Part shown: positions 27,484-35,316 of the stretch, piece after piece
Layout of the letters: each line of letters begins with the position of its first letter
How positions within the stretch are numbered: the stretch's first letter is position 1
Assembly (NCBI RefSeq): GCF_000722545.1
Contig: NZ_JNVM01000010.1
Coordinates: 1 to 64,000, forward strand
DNA length: 64,000 bases
Direction: 5' to 3'
Source: Paenibacillus tyrphae
Lineage (GTDB): Bacteria; Bacillota; Bacilli; Paenibacillales; NBRC-103111
The notes under the pieces: generated by a model
Told to the model about the DNA's origin: nothing
What the model saw: only the letters and a program-made list of their open reading frames with translations
The model's database searches: none
Translations under genes and position numbers: made by a program

Positions 27484-28422
27484 TCAATGTTCCCGCATGT
27501 GCTGCTTGGCCTCTAAATAAAGGACCTGAATGAATTTCTTGACGTTGATCCGCACTTGCGAGACGGTGTCCCCGCTCTCATCCTCCAGCTCCAGCATCCG
27601 CTTGCGAACCTCCGTAAAATCAAAAAATTTCGATGCGTAATTTTCGAACTTGATATTCGAATAATCCGTCAATCCGAGCGAAGCCAAATGGCTCAACGCT
27701 TGATGAATCGTCCGGCGTACGCGCTGTTCGGCTGCTTTGATTTCTTTCTTGATCACCGCTTCGTCCGCTTTATCGCCCAGCTTGCGCACGGCCGCTGCGC
27801 GGAACAGCTCCCGCAGCTGGGGAAAATCGCGGTGTCCCGCAGCGGCGTCATCATGCTCCAATAGAATTTGCAGCATCGCCAGCAAATCTTTGCAGCCGAT
27901 CTCTCCGGTGATGCCGAGCTCCGAGAACAAATAGCGGCCTGCCGCGCCGATTCCGGCAGAACCGCGATCCTGTTCGCGAGGGGCCGCAGGCTTCCCTAAG
28001 CCGCCGTCGTCCAGTCCAAGCAGCGACTGGCGGATGTTCTGAATGGACCGTGCAAGCCGCATCCGCTCCTCGACCTTGCGGATGACCGACAGCACCTCCA
28101 ACCGGTTGATTGGCTTCGTTATGTAATATTCGACGCCCAAAGCGTATGCCTCGCCGATCATTTCCTTCGATTCGACCTGCGACAGCATGATGATTTTGCC
28201 GGGAAACGACGGGGCGATCTCCCGCACCGTTTCAATCCCGTCCCGCTTCGGCATCAGGAGGTCGATGAGCCAAATATCGGTCCGCGTGACCGCCAGCAGT
28301 CCGGCATCCACATCCGCTCCGTCCGCGGCTTCGCCCGCCACCTCACCGAGGTCTTCGTCTTCGATCAGCTGCGCCAGCATCCGGCGTACCGCCGGGTCGT
28401 CATCGGTTATAAAAAATCGCAC
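27484..28422 (-). CDS. glnL: GlnL/YcbB-like response regulator
   Basis: A 312-residue regulator. Residues 1-120 form a receiver with the acidic pocket DDDP, phospho-acceptor Asp in LIDLLMPKRDG and Lys in YITKPINR. The C-terminal half is the YcbB DNA-binding domain (ELGITGEIGCKDLL to NVKKFIQVLYLEA). In B. subtilis GlnL pairs with GlnK to control glutamine use. Here it follows a GlnK-like kinase by 7 bp and faces a glutamate/dicarboxylate symporter gene, so a role in glutamate or dicarboxylate uptake is likely. The exact ligand is unknown; DctR-like roles are possible. Confidence 0.85.
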   Translation of the reverse strand: MRFFITDDDPAVRRMLAQLIEDEDLGEVAGEAADGADVDAGLLAVTRTDIWLIDLLMPKRDGIETVREIAPSFPGKIIMLSQVESKEMIGEAYALGVEYYITKPINRLEVLSVIRKVEERMRLARSIQNIRQSLLGLDDGGLGKPAAPREQDRGSAGIGAAGRYLFSELGITGEIGCKDLLAMLQILLEHDDAAAGHRDFPQLRELFRAAAVRKLGDKADEAVIKKEIKAAEQRVRRTIHQALSHLASLGLTDYSNIKFENYASKFFDFTEVRKRMLELEDESGDTVSQVRINVKKFIQVLYLEAKQHMREH

Positions 28423-28429
28423 TCCTTTT

Positions 28430-29728
28430 TCACCCGTCCTTATTCGTCGTTAAACTTGCTAACGGCAATTGTATGATAAATTCCGTTCCATTTCCACCGA
28501 TTCCTTCCCGAATGGTGATCGTTCCGCCGAGCCGCGCCACCGCTTCCTGCACGTAGGAGAGGCCGATACCCGTCGACGGAACGCCGGAAGCATCGTATTT
28601 GGTCGTGTAGCCGGGATGAAAAACGATATCCCGCGAATGCCCCGGAATGCCCGGGCCGTTGTCCCGGACGCGCAGCTCCGTCGTCCGCTCTTCCGTGCGC
28701 TCGATGACGACTTCGATATCCCCGTCCTTCCCAATCGCCTCTACGGCGTTCGAGACGAGATTGTTCAGCAGCGACAGCAGCGTGTAGGCGTGATAAGGGG
28801 GATGCGTCCCATTGACCTTCAACGCAATGCGGATCGATTTGCCGTGCAGGCGGGCGTATTTTTCATTCGAGCGGACCACCACGCCCCCAAGCTCTTCCGC
28901 CAGGCCGAAATCGGCCCGCTGCTCGCTTGTGATGAGCTGCGACAAGCCGGCGTAGATCCGCTGATTGTCCTTCTTGATCTCGTGTACTTGTCCGGCAATG
29001 CCCAAGGCTTGCCGGGCGAAATCGGACTCGGCCGCGTCTTTCAGCCCGCGGTACAGCTCATAGGAAGAGCGGGTGATCTGCTCGGCCTGTTGCAGCGTTT
29101 TTTGCAAATGCACGGATTCCTCGTACAGCGTCGAGATCAGCATCAGCCGGTGCTCGTTCTCCTGCCGCTCCCGCTCCTGCAGCGCACGCACCTGCCTCAG
29201 CTGAATGATGTTGAAGATCGCCAGCACGAACGAGCTCCGGAATACGGCGATTACGATAATTTGCTCCAGCTCGTGCAGTATGATTGTGCGGCCGGGAAGC
29301 GAATAGCGAAAAAACAGCTCCGCCACATTGGAGCCGATTTCCAATCCCATGCCGATCAGCCCGATCAGCAGCGGACTTTGCCGGTAGTTATTGACCTGCG
29401 CTACGGCGAACAAGGCTCCATAAGAGAAATAAAAGAAGAAAGCGGGAACATGCTGATAGAACGAAGCTTCGAGCGCCACCCCGCCCAGCGCATCCAGTCC
29501 GATCCGAAAGGCCGGCACCGTGAGGCCGGTTACGAATCCCGCCGCAAGCGGCGTTAACCCGCGAAGCCACAGCAAACTGAAAAAAAGCACGGGAGGCCCC
29601 ATGCCGACGCGGAACGAATCCGAGAACGGATAAAATTTCAGCTCAGCGGCCAGCGGAACGAGAATGGCGACAAGGGCGAGCGGGAGCAGGCGGTTTTGCC
29701 AAGAGACAGCCTTTTTCAAAATTCGCAT
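28430..29728 (-). CDS. glnK: GlnK/YcbA-like membrane sensor histidine kinase
   Basis: A 432-residue sensor with 5-6 membrane helices in the first 190 residues, a helical dimerisation region with the H-box VHEIKKDNQRIYAGL, and a C-terminal HATPase with N-box LLNNLVSNAVEAIG, G1 DNGPGIPG and G2 STGIGLSYV. No large extracytoplasmic sensor domain is visible, so the membrane part probably senses. The start is ATG 29728, or the TTG one codon earlier; neither has a strong ribosome site. It is divergent from the symporter gene. Confidence 0.82.
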   Translation of the reverse strand: MRILKKAVSWQNRLLPLALVAILVPLAAELKFYPFSDSFRVGMGPPVLFFSLLWLRGLTPLAAGFVTGLTVPAFRIGLDALGGVALEASFYQHVPAFFFYFSYGALFAVAQVNNYRQSPLLIGLIGMGLEIGSNVAELFFRYSLPGRTIILHELEQIIVIAVFRSSFVLAIFNIIQLRQVRALQERERQENEHRLMLISTLYEESVHLQKTLQQAEQITRSSYELYRGLKDAAESDFARQALGIAGQVHEIKKDNQRIYAGLSQLITSEQRADFGLAEELGGVVVRSNEKYARLHGKSIRIALKVNGTHPPYHAYTLLSLLNNLVSNAVEAIGKDGDIEVVIERTEERTTELRVRDNGPGIPGHSRDIVFHPGYTTKYDASGVPSTGIGLSYVQEAVARLGGTITIREGIGGNGTEFIIQLPLASLTTNKDG

Positions 29729-29740
29729 CAACTCGCAATT

Positions 29741-29783
29741 GTAGGTTTGTGTAGTTTAGTGTAGACGATCCATATGATAATAT
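29741..29783 (+). promoter_or_regulatory. 10-bp phased direct repeats overlapping a symporter promoter
   Basis: GTAGGTTTGT, GTAGTTTAGT and GTAG follow one another at an exact 10-bp period (29741-29764), i.e. on one face of the helix. A candidate -35 TTTAGT lies inside the repeats, and 17 bases later TAATAT (29778-29783) forms the -10. The repeats lie in the 125-bp region between the sensor kinase and symporter genes. They are the natural candidate for the GlnL-like regulator's binding site, which in B. subtilis is also a pair of short T-rich direct repeats. Confidence 0.5.
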
Positions 29784-29853
29784 TCAAACCTATTATTTCA
29801 TAGACGCCACTGATTTGGAAGCGCTTTTAGTAACAAAAGAGGGGGAAACAGAC

Positions 29854-31140
29854 ATGAAAAAATTCGGATTGGCTCTGCAAATCGTAATCGGTTTGATGCT
29901 CGGGATCGCCGTCGGAGCCATCTTTTACGGGAATCCCGCGGTCGAGACATATCTGAAGCCAGTTGGCGACATCTTCATCCGTTTGATCAAAATGATCGTC
30001 GTGCCGATCGTCATCTCTTCGCTTATTGTCGGTATCGCCGGGGTAGGAGATATCAAGAAGCTGGGCAAGCTCGGCGGCAAAACGATTTTGTATTTTGAAA
30101 TCGTTACCACAATTGCTATTATCGTCGGCCTGTTGTTTGCCAACATCTTCAAGCCGGGTGCCGGGGTCGATATGTCGCACCTTGCGAAAACCGATATCAA
30201 AACCTATGTCGATACGGCAGAGAAAGCAAGCCATAGCATCGCCAGCACCTTTGTGAATATCGTACCGAAAAACATCTTCGAATCTTTGATGAACGGTGAT
30301 ATGCTCGCGATCATTTTCTTCTCCGTCATGTTCGGACTTGGCGTTGCAGCCATCGGAGAACGCGGCAAGCCGGTGCTTAGCTTCTTCCATGGCGTTGCCG
30401 ATACGATGTTCTGGGTTACAAATCAGGTGATGAAATTCGCACCGTTCGGGGTATTCGCCTTGATCGGCGTGACAGTTGCCAAATTCGGCGTAAGCTCGCT
30501 AGTTCCGCTTGGCAAGCTCGTCATTGTCGTCTATGCCAGCATGGTGTTCTTTATTCTCGTCGTGCTCGGGGCGATCGCCAAAATGTCCGGCACCAGCATT
30601 TGGACGATCATCAAGCTGCTTAAGGACGAAATCATTCTCGCCTACTCCACGGCCAGCTCCGAATCGGTCATGCCTAAAGTGATGGAGAAAATGGAAAAGT
30701 TCGGCTGTCCTAAAGCGATTACGTCGTTTGTCGTCCCGACCGGGTATTCGTTCAATCTCGACGGATCGACCTTGTATCAGGCGCTTGCGGCGCTGTTTAT
30801 CGCTCAGATGTACGGCATCCACATGCCGATCAGCTCGCAAATTACGCTGATGCTCGTGCTGATGGTGACATCCAAAGGCATCGCCGGCGTGCCGGGAGTT
30901 TCGTTCGTTGTTCTGCTTGCGACGCTCGGTTCGGTGGGCATTCCGGTCGAGGGACTCGCTTTCATCGCCGGGATTGACCGCCTTCTCGACATGGCCCGTA
31001 CGGTCGTTAACGTGCTTGGCAACTCTCTGGCCGCGGTAATCATGTCCAAGTGGGAAGGCCAATACGACAAGCAAAAAGGACTGGCTTATGTCGCTACGGT
31101 CAAGGAAACGACGAAGCAAGCGCTGAAGCCGACGGCTTAA
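29854..31140 (+). CDS. dicarboxylate/glutamate:cation symporter (DAACS, GltP/GltT type)
   Basis: A 428-residue DAACS carrier. It has the N-terminal GLALQIVIGLMLGIAVG, the serine-rich HP1 motif AYSTASSESVMP, TM7 with FNLDGSTLYQ, HP2 near KGIAGVPGVSFVVL, and the substrate-binding GIDRLLDMARTVVNVLGN. Such carriers take up glutamate, aspartate or C4-dicarboxylates with Na+ or H+. ATG 29854 has GAGGGGG upstream. Divergence from a GlnK/GlnL-like pair suggests that pair controls it. Sequence by eye cannot separate glutamate from C4-dicarboxylate use. Confidence 0.92.
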   Translation: MKKFGLALQIVIGLMLGIAVGAIFYGNPAVETYLKPVGDIFIRLIKMIVVPIVISSLIVGIAGVGDIKKLGKLGGKTILYFEIVTTIAIIVGLLFANIFKPGAGVDMSHLAKTDIKTYVDTAEKASHSIASTFVNIVPKNIFESLMNGDMLAIIFFSVMFGLGVAAIGERGKPVLSFFHGVADTMFWVTNQVMKFAPFGVFALIGVTVAKFGVSSLVPLGKLVIVVYASMVFFILVVLGAIAKMSGTSIWTIIKLLKDEIILAYSTASSESVMPKVMEKMEKFGCPKAITSFVVPTGYSFNLDGSTLYQALAALFIAQMYGIHMPISSQITLMLVLMVTSKGIAGVPGVSFVVLLATLGSVGIPVEGLAFIAGIDRLLDMARTVVNVLGNSLAAVIMSKWEGQYDKQKGLAYVATVKETTKQALKPTA

Positions 31141-31185
31141 GTCCGCTAGTGCTAGATTTTCCTGGAAAAGCCGATACTATGTAAT

Positions 31186-31221
31186 AAAAAAGCCGCGTCT
31201 CCGATTAGAGGCGCGGCTTTT
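31186..31221. terminator. bidirectional intrinsic terminator
   Basis: AAAAAGCCGCGTCTC pairs with GAGGCGCGGCTTTT almost perfectly across a short loop. Both the A-run and T-run flanks are present, so it can serve the symporter on + and the lipoprotein on -, which converge here. Confidence 0.85.
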
Positions 31222-31229
31222 GCGTTGAA

Positions 31230-32291
31230 TTACATGCCGTTTGTTTTGGCCATCAGCTGCTCGAGGGTAATAACGTCTTTCGGGATGCCGATTTTGAACT
31301 CCGGCTTTTCGTTGATCTTGGAATATTCCGCTTTGATGTTGGCGCCGATTTGAGACGGCTTGCCATTTTCTTTGACTTCCAGGCCTACGTTGACATCGTG
31401 GTAAACCGGGAATCCTTTTTTGTTGACGGCTGTCGTAATTTGCAAATCCTTGATTTTGACGTCTTCCTTCATTTTGGCGATTTCGGATTTGAGCTTGTCT
31501 CCGGAGTTGGCCGTCAAATCTTTCTTCGCTTGCTCCAGGTCTTCTTTCTTGAAGTCAAACACTTTCGCGTATTTGTCGCTCATCATCAGATCGAGCACTT
31601 CCGGCAGCACTTTTTCGGCGACGGTCGTGATGAATGGCTCCACGTTTTCGTTCGTAACCGCGAATTTAACAATTTGATTCGCTTCAACCGTTTCCGGCAG
31701 CTTGGCGTCCTTCTTGTCCACGGAGGAGAGGAATGTTTTCTCGTCCACGTGCTTGAAGAAGATTTTGCCGATTTCTTGGCCCAGCTCCTGCTGCTTCTTA
31801 ATAGTAGCGGCGTCGAAATTCACTTTTTGGTCGGATTGCTTGGCCAGTTCCTTCGGATCAAGCTCCACAAATTTGCCTACCACATCTTTCGGCAGCGGCA
31901 GCATCGGAATGTTCGGTACCTTCACCCAAATTTTTTGATCGGTCATGACGATCGGCAGATTGATGTTCATCGCCATATCGCCTTTGAGCTTGGCTTCGAT
32001 GTTCATTTCCATCTGGAACGGTTCTTGCTGGTAAGCGCCAGTTATGGCCACTTCCATGTTTTTGAGCATTTGCGCCGTTACGGCAAGCTGCGGATTTTCT
32101 TCCAATGCGTCGGCAGGGAAGTCCATGTTCATCGCGAAGGTCATTTTATAATCGGCCGATTTCATATCTGCAGCCGTTTGGAACGCCTTCTCCAGCGTTT
32201 CCTTCGGTGCTGGCTTTGCTCCGCAGCCGGCGAGAACTGCCATCACAACCAGCAGCGCACAAAGTGCAAGTGCAATTTTCTTCCTGTACAT
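31230..32291 (-). CDS. secreted lipoprotein of unknown function, LppX/LolA-like fold possible
   Basis: 353 residues; a lipobox LAGC puts the modified Cys at residue 23. The mature part is Lys/Glu-rich with alternating strands and helices ('ADMKSADYKMTFAMNMDF', 'MAMNINLPIVMTDQKIWVKVP'), the pattern seen in DUF6612-type and LppX-like Gram-positive lipoproteins. ATG 32291 follows GAGAGGGG; the frame opens 7 codons upstream. It is a single gene, probably monocistronic, with the terminator at 31186-31221. No function is assigned. Confidence 0.75.
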   Translation of the reverse strand: MYRKKIALALCALLVVMAVLAGCGAKPAPKETLEKAFQTAADMKSADYKMTFAMNMDFPADALEENPQLAVTAQMLKNMEVAITGAYQQEPFQMEMNIEAKLKGDMAMNINLPIVMTDQKIWVKVPNIPMLPLPKDVVGKFVELDPKELAKQSDQKVNFDAATIKKQQELGQEIGKIFFKHVDEKTFLSSVDKKDAKLPETVEANQIVKFAVTNENVEPFITTVAEKVLPEVLDLMMSDKYAKVFDFKKEDLEQAKKDLTANSGDKLKSEIAKMKEDVKIKDLQITTAVNKKGFPVYHDVNVGLEVKENGKPSQIGANIKAEYSKINEKPEFKIGIPKDVITLEQLMAKTNGM

Positions 32292-32450
32292 CTGTATTGA
32301 TCCCCTCTCCAAATCTGACTCTATTTTTGCAACATTGCTTATTCTATTACAAAAAAATAGATTTGAAAAGGAATGATTGGTAAATCGTGTCGAATTTCAT
32401 AGTCTAATGGAACGAGTATCCTACTTTGGGACTAGGTGGCGAATGGGCGA

Positions 32451-33293
32451 CTACGATTGGATTACCGCCTCTGCCTTTGCTTTCCGTTCGGCCCACAGCC
32501 GGTAAGGGATAAGCATCAGAAGGCAAACGGCAAAGAGCGCATAAAATTGCGGGTTCGGGATGCGGTTGATACGAAAAACGGCATCGAGCGCCGCCACGGA
32601 AAAAGCAAACAGCATTCGCCCTTTGCAGGTTGTCGGGGACGATTTGGGATCCGTCATCATGAAGAAGGAGAAGAGCTGCAGCGATGCGCCCAGAAGAGGC
32701 CCCAAAGCGGCGTACAGCGGGGCGCCGAAATAAAAATGACGGATCAGCGCAAACAGCGTGAAGCTGCCGAGGAACGTAAGCACCGAGTCCAACCGGTTCG
32801 CCATGTAGCAGACGACGATACCAAGCGCCAAAATCACCGCCATGATGGGCAAGCCGTTCGTCCACTGCTTCGGCGTGCTGACTGCAAACTCGGGAAGCAT
32901 GAACAGCATGATTACCATCGCAACATTGTTAGGGTTGAAGATGTGTCCACCTTTGAACCGTATCGCATATTTGATGGCAATGGCGAGAAACGAAGTGAGC
33001 GCGTAAGCCCATACGACATGAGAGCTGAGCAGCAGGCTGACCCCGATGCCCGTGATGACTGCGCTGAGGGGGAACTGCCAGGTTCCCCTTTTCAACCGAT
33101 GCAGGACAAGTTCAGTACCGGCGGAGGCGATCACAGAGACGATGACGGCGTCCCATTTCTGGAAGAAGCCGAGATACACTTGACCGGCGACGGCGAAGCT
33201 GCCTAAAAACAGCAGTACGAAATACCGGGGGTCGATTTTGTAATCCGACCAGGATACGACGGTACGCAGTTTGGTGGATAGTTCGTTGCGCAT
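32451..33293 (-). CDS. RnfD/NqrB-like integral membrane protein (UnbU type), copy 1
   Basis: A 280-residue protein with about nine helices and RnfD/NqrB-family features: KYAIRFKGGHIFNPNNVAMV, STPKQWTNG and LLGASLQLFSFFMMTDPKSSP. In Rnf/Nqr complexes this subunit carries a covalent flavin, but this stand-alone type lacks the other subunits nearby. Relatives occur in natural-product clusters, such as the enediyne UnbU type. A clear paralogue lies at 47487-48506 and shares FNPNN, STPKQWTNG and FFMxTDPK. It may supply electrons to an oxidase or act as a transporter; this is undecided. Confidence 0.75.
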   Translation of the reverse strand: MRNELSTKLRTVVSWSDYKIDPRYFVLLFLGSFAVAGQVYLGFFQKWDAVIVSVIASAGTELVLHRLKRGTWQFPLSAVITGIGVSLLLSSHVVWAYALTSFLAIAIKYAIRFKGGHIFNPNNVAMVIMLFMLPEFAVSTPKQWTNGLPIMAVILALGIVVCYMANRLDSVLTFLGSFTLFALIRHFYFGAPLYAALGPLLGASLQLFSFFMMTDPKSSPTTCKGRMLFAFSVAALDAVFRINRIPNPQFYALFAVCLLMLIPYRLWAERKAKAEAVIQS

Positions 33294-33305
33294 ACAATCC
33301 TCCGT

Positions 33306-34250
33306 TCATTTCGATATAGGTTGGATTTGAAACCGCCGGTACGCCGGTTGGCGGCCGGACCTCGGCCGGATCGTCTTCCATTCGACCCGGTGACGGGAGG
33401 TGACCCCTTGTTCGTGCTCTCCAAGCATGCCCTTCAACCGGTTTTCGGCTTCCGCCTTTTGCAGCGCGGCCGCCTTCTCCGCGAGGTCGGCCCGTTGATA
33501 CCGTTCGATCCAGTCTTCGGCATCGTTCATGAGCGCTACGGGATGCGAATGCGTCTCGTCCGGGGGAAACATCCGGAGCAGCAGCGCCGAGGAGGCGGGC
33601 GAACCGTCCCAAGCGGGCGGGCGTCTCGACAGCACATGTCCTTGCCAGAAGCGCGATTCTTTCTCGATCAGCTCCGTCATTCGTCTCTCGTCGCGCTCCA
33701 AGCGGAACGAGCGGAACTTGTTGCCTCCGATCAGGACCGCGATCCACCAATGATCCGCTCCTGTGACAGCCATCAGATGATGACACTGTAGGACGATGCG
33801 CTCCGGCAGGCCGGTCTGCTCCCATTCATCCTTGCGGTATTCGCCTGCGGTCTTGCAGAGCAGGCCGGCTTGTTGACCGACCAGCCAGCGATCGACGGTC
33901 GCCAGCATAAAAGGGTGGTGCGGATGCTGGAAAAGCGAGTGGCGGCGAATCGCCTTAAGCCCGGTCCGCTCCATGAACCGGCGGGCGATAAAGTCTTTCA
34001 TCTGTTTTCCCAGCCGCATCGCTTCGGTTTCGGGAGGGGAGAGCGCTTCTCCGAGTTTGTCCATATACACGTCCATCGGACCTTTCCACGGGTCGGCCCC
34101 GCAGACGGCCGCGGCATCGCTTCCTCCCAAGCCGCGGCGCCGCCAAGCCAGCCATTCCTCATGGGGGAGGTCCTTGGTACGCACGAGCGTTTTGGCCCAC
34201 ATGTCGCGAAGCGGCCTCCTTTCGTCGGAAATTTTTTGCGCGACGGTCAT
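33306..34250 (-). CDS. YqaJ-family recombinase-like nuclease, probably catalytically altered
   Basis: 314 residues. The N-terminal WRRRGLGGSDAAAVCG, ATVDRWLV, then CHHLMAVTGADHWWIAVLIGGNKFR are diagnostic of the YqaJ (lambda-exonuclease-like, PD-(D/E)XK) fold. The ExK motif usually reads AGLECKTA; here it is AGLLCKTA (codon 33858-33860), so the metal-binding Glu seems replaced by Leu. ATG 34250 overlaps the stop of the upstream kinase gene as ATGA. No phage genes accompany it. Whether it has a role in the accessory region or is a relic is open. Confidence 0.7.
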   Translation of the reverse strand: MTVAQKISDERRPLRDMWAKTLVRTKDLPHEEWLAWRRRGLGGSDAAAVCGADPWKGPMDVYMDKLGEALSPPETEAMRLGKQMKDFIARRFMERTGLKAIRRHSLFQHPHHPFMLATVDRWLVGQQAGLLCKTAGEYRKDEWEQTGLPERIVLQCHHLMAVTGADHWWIAVLIGGNKFRSFRLERDERRMTELIEKESRFWQGHVLSRRPPAWDGSPASSALLLRMFPPDETHSHPVALMNDAEDWIERYQRADLAEKAAALQKAEAENRLKGMLGEHEQGVTSRHRVEWKTIRPRSGRQPAYRRFQIQPISK

Positions 34251-35182
34251 TCCGGCAGCAGTTCGTCGATGAGCCGGGCCCCTACCGCATATAGGGCAAG
34301 CTGACGGGAGCGGCTTTCCTCGTGCAGCGGAAGCATGGAGAGGTAGAGCAGACATTCGATCCCGCGCACCGCTTCCAGCCTGCTGCCGAGCCTCGCGTCC
34401 CATTCGTCGCGCAGTCTGGTCTGAAGCGGGGTAAAAGGAATGTCCAGCTCAAGCCGGCCCGGCGCGAGGACGAGCGAGAAGCGGTTATGGGAAATATGCT
34501 CGTAGCCGCTTAGGCTGTGCCGGATTTTGGCCAGATCGTACCTTTGGTCGCCGTATAGCCCCCGCTTGCCGAAGCTTCCGCGGGGATCGATCAGCTTCAG
34601 TTCGCGTGTTGCCGGGTGATACAGTATATTCCCGAAGCACATGTCTCCGTGAAGAAGTGCAGGAACGGAATCCGTCAGCAGCTCACGGAATACGGCGATC
34701 CTGCTTTCGAACAAGCGGACCGGGCAAGGAAGGTCGGCCCCGTTCAAACGAAGCCGCCCCGTCCGGTGCACGTCCGCCGCCCAATGGCTTCGCGCCAAAA
34801 AGGAGGCGAGCCGCTGGCGCGTTTTGCGGATATACATGTCTGCGAGCTGATGCCGGGTTACGCCGGCCGGATACCGGGCAAAGGCGCGAAAGATGTCGTC
34901 GATCCGCTCCCACACGGCCCCCCATTCCGGCTGCGCAGTCTCGCCGTTCAAATAAAGCTCGGAGAGCGTCGGGCCGGGAACGTGGCTCAGGCGGAGGAAA
35001 GGCTTGCTGCCCAGCGAATAATCCACAACTTCGGGAATGAGGCTGCGAAGCTCTGCGGGCAGATCGAGATACCAGCGGATTTCGTCTTTCAGCTTCGCCG
35101 CAGCCCGGCTCGTTTTGGTAATGATGCCGGTTTCCGGATCGTATTCGACGGCGTTGAAAAATCGGGAGCGCATCCTGGTCAA
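34247..35182 (-). CDS. APH/choline-kinase-fold small-molecule kinase (capsule-cluster type)
   Basis: A 311-residue kinase-like protein with catalytic loop HGDMCFGNILYH and the metal-binding LIDPRGSFG, i.e. the aminoglycoside-phosphotransferase/choline-kinase fold. The 'DxCFGNILYxxxxxxxxLIDPRG' pattern is the one seen in capsule and glycan clusters, next to a HAD phosphatase and a sugar nucleotidyltransferase. Those two are present here but about 17 kb away (52144-53264). It probably phosphorylates a sugar or polyol precursor. It is coupled by overlap to the YqaJ-like gene. Confidence 0.72.
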   Translation of the reverse strand: MTRMRSRFFNAVEYDPETGIITKTSRAAAKLKDEIRWYLDLPAELRSLIPEVVDYSLGSKPFLRLSHVPGPTLSELYLNGETAQPEWGAVWERIDDIFRAFARYPAGVTRHQLADMYIRKTRQRLASFLARSHWAADVHRTGRLRLNGADLPCPVRLFESRIAVFRELLTDSVPALLHGDMCFGNILYHPATRELKLIDPRGSFGKRGLYGDQRYDLAKIRHSLSGYEHISHNRFSLVLAPGRLELDIPFTPLQTRLRDEWDARLGSRLEAVRGIECLLYLSMLPLHEESRSRQLALYAVGARLIDELLPE

Positions 35183-35316
35183 AACTCGTCATCACCTCGC
35201 CTTCTTTGTCCTGTTGTCCCGCCATTGGCGGTTGCGCGTTCATACGACCGGCGGCGCGGGTTTGAATGTCCGATCGTCGTAGGGGAGCGGCAATTTACGA
35301 TAATAGTCCCCTCAGC

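Noticed and set aside
28469-29557. 362-residue plus-strand open frame
   Set aside because: Antisense to the histidine kinase gene; Arg/Gln-rich shadow.
33306-34250. Prophage region on the basis of a YqaJ recombinase
   Set aside because: No integrase, capsid, lysis or SSB gene nearby; the gene overlaps a biosynthetic kinase.
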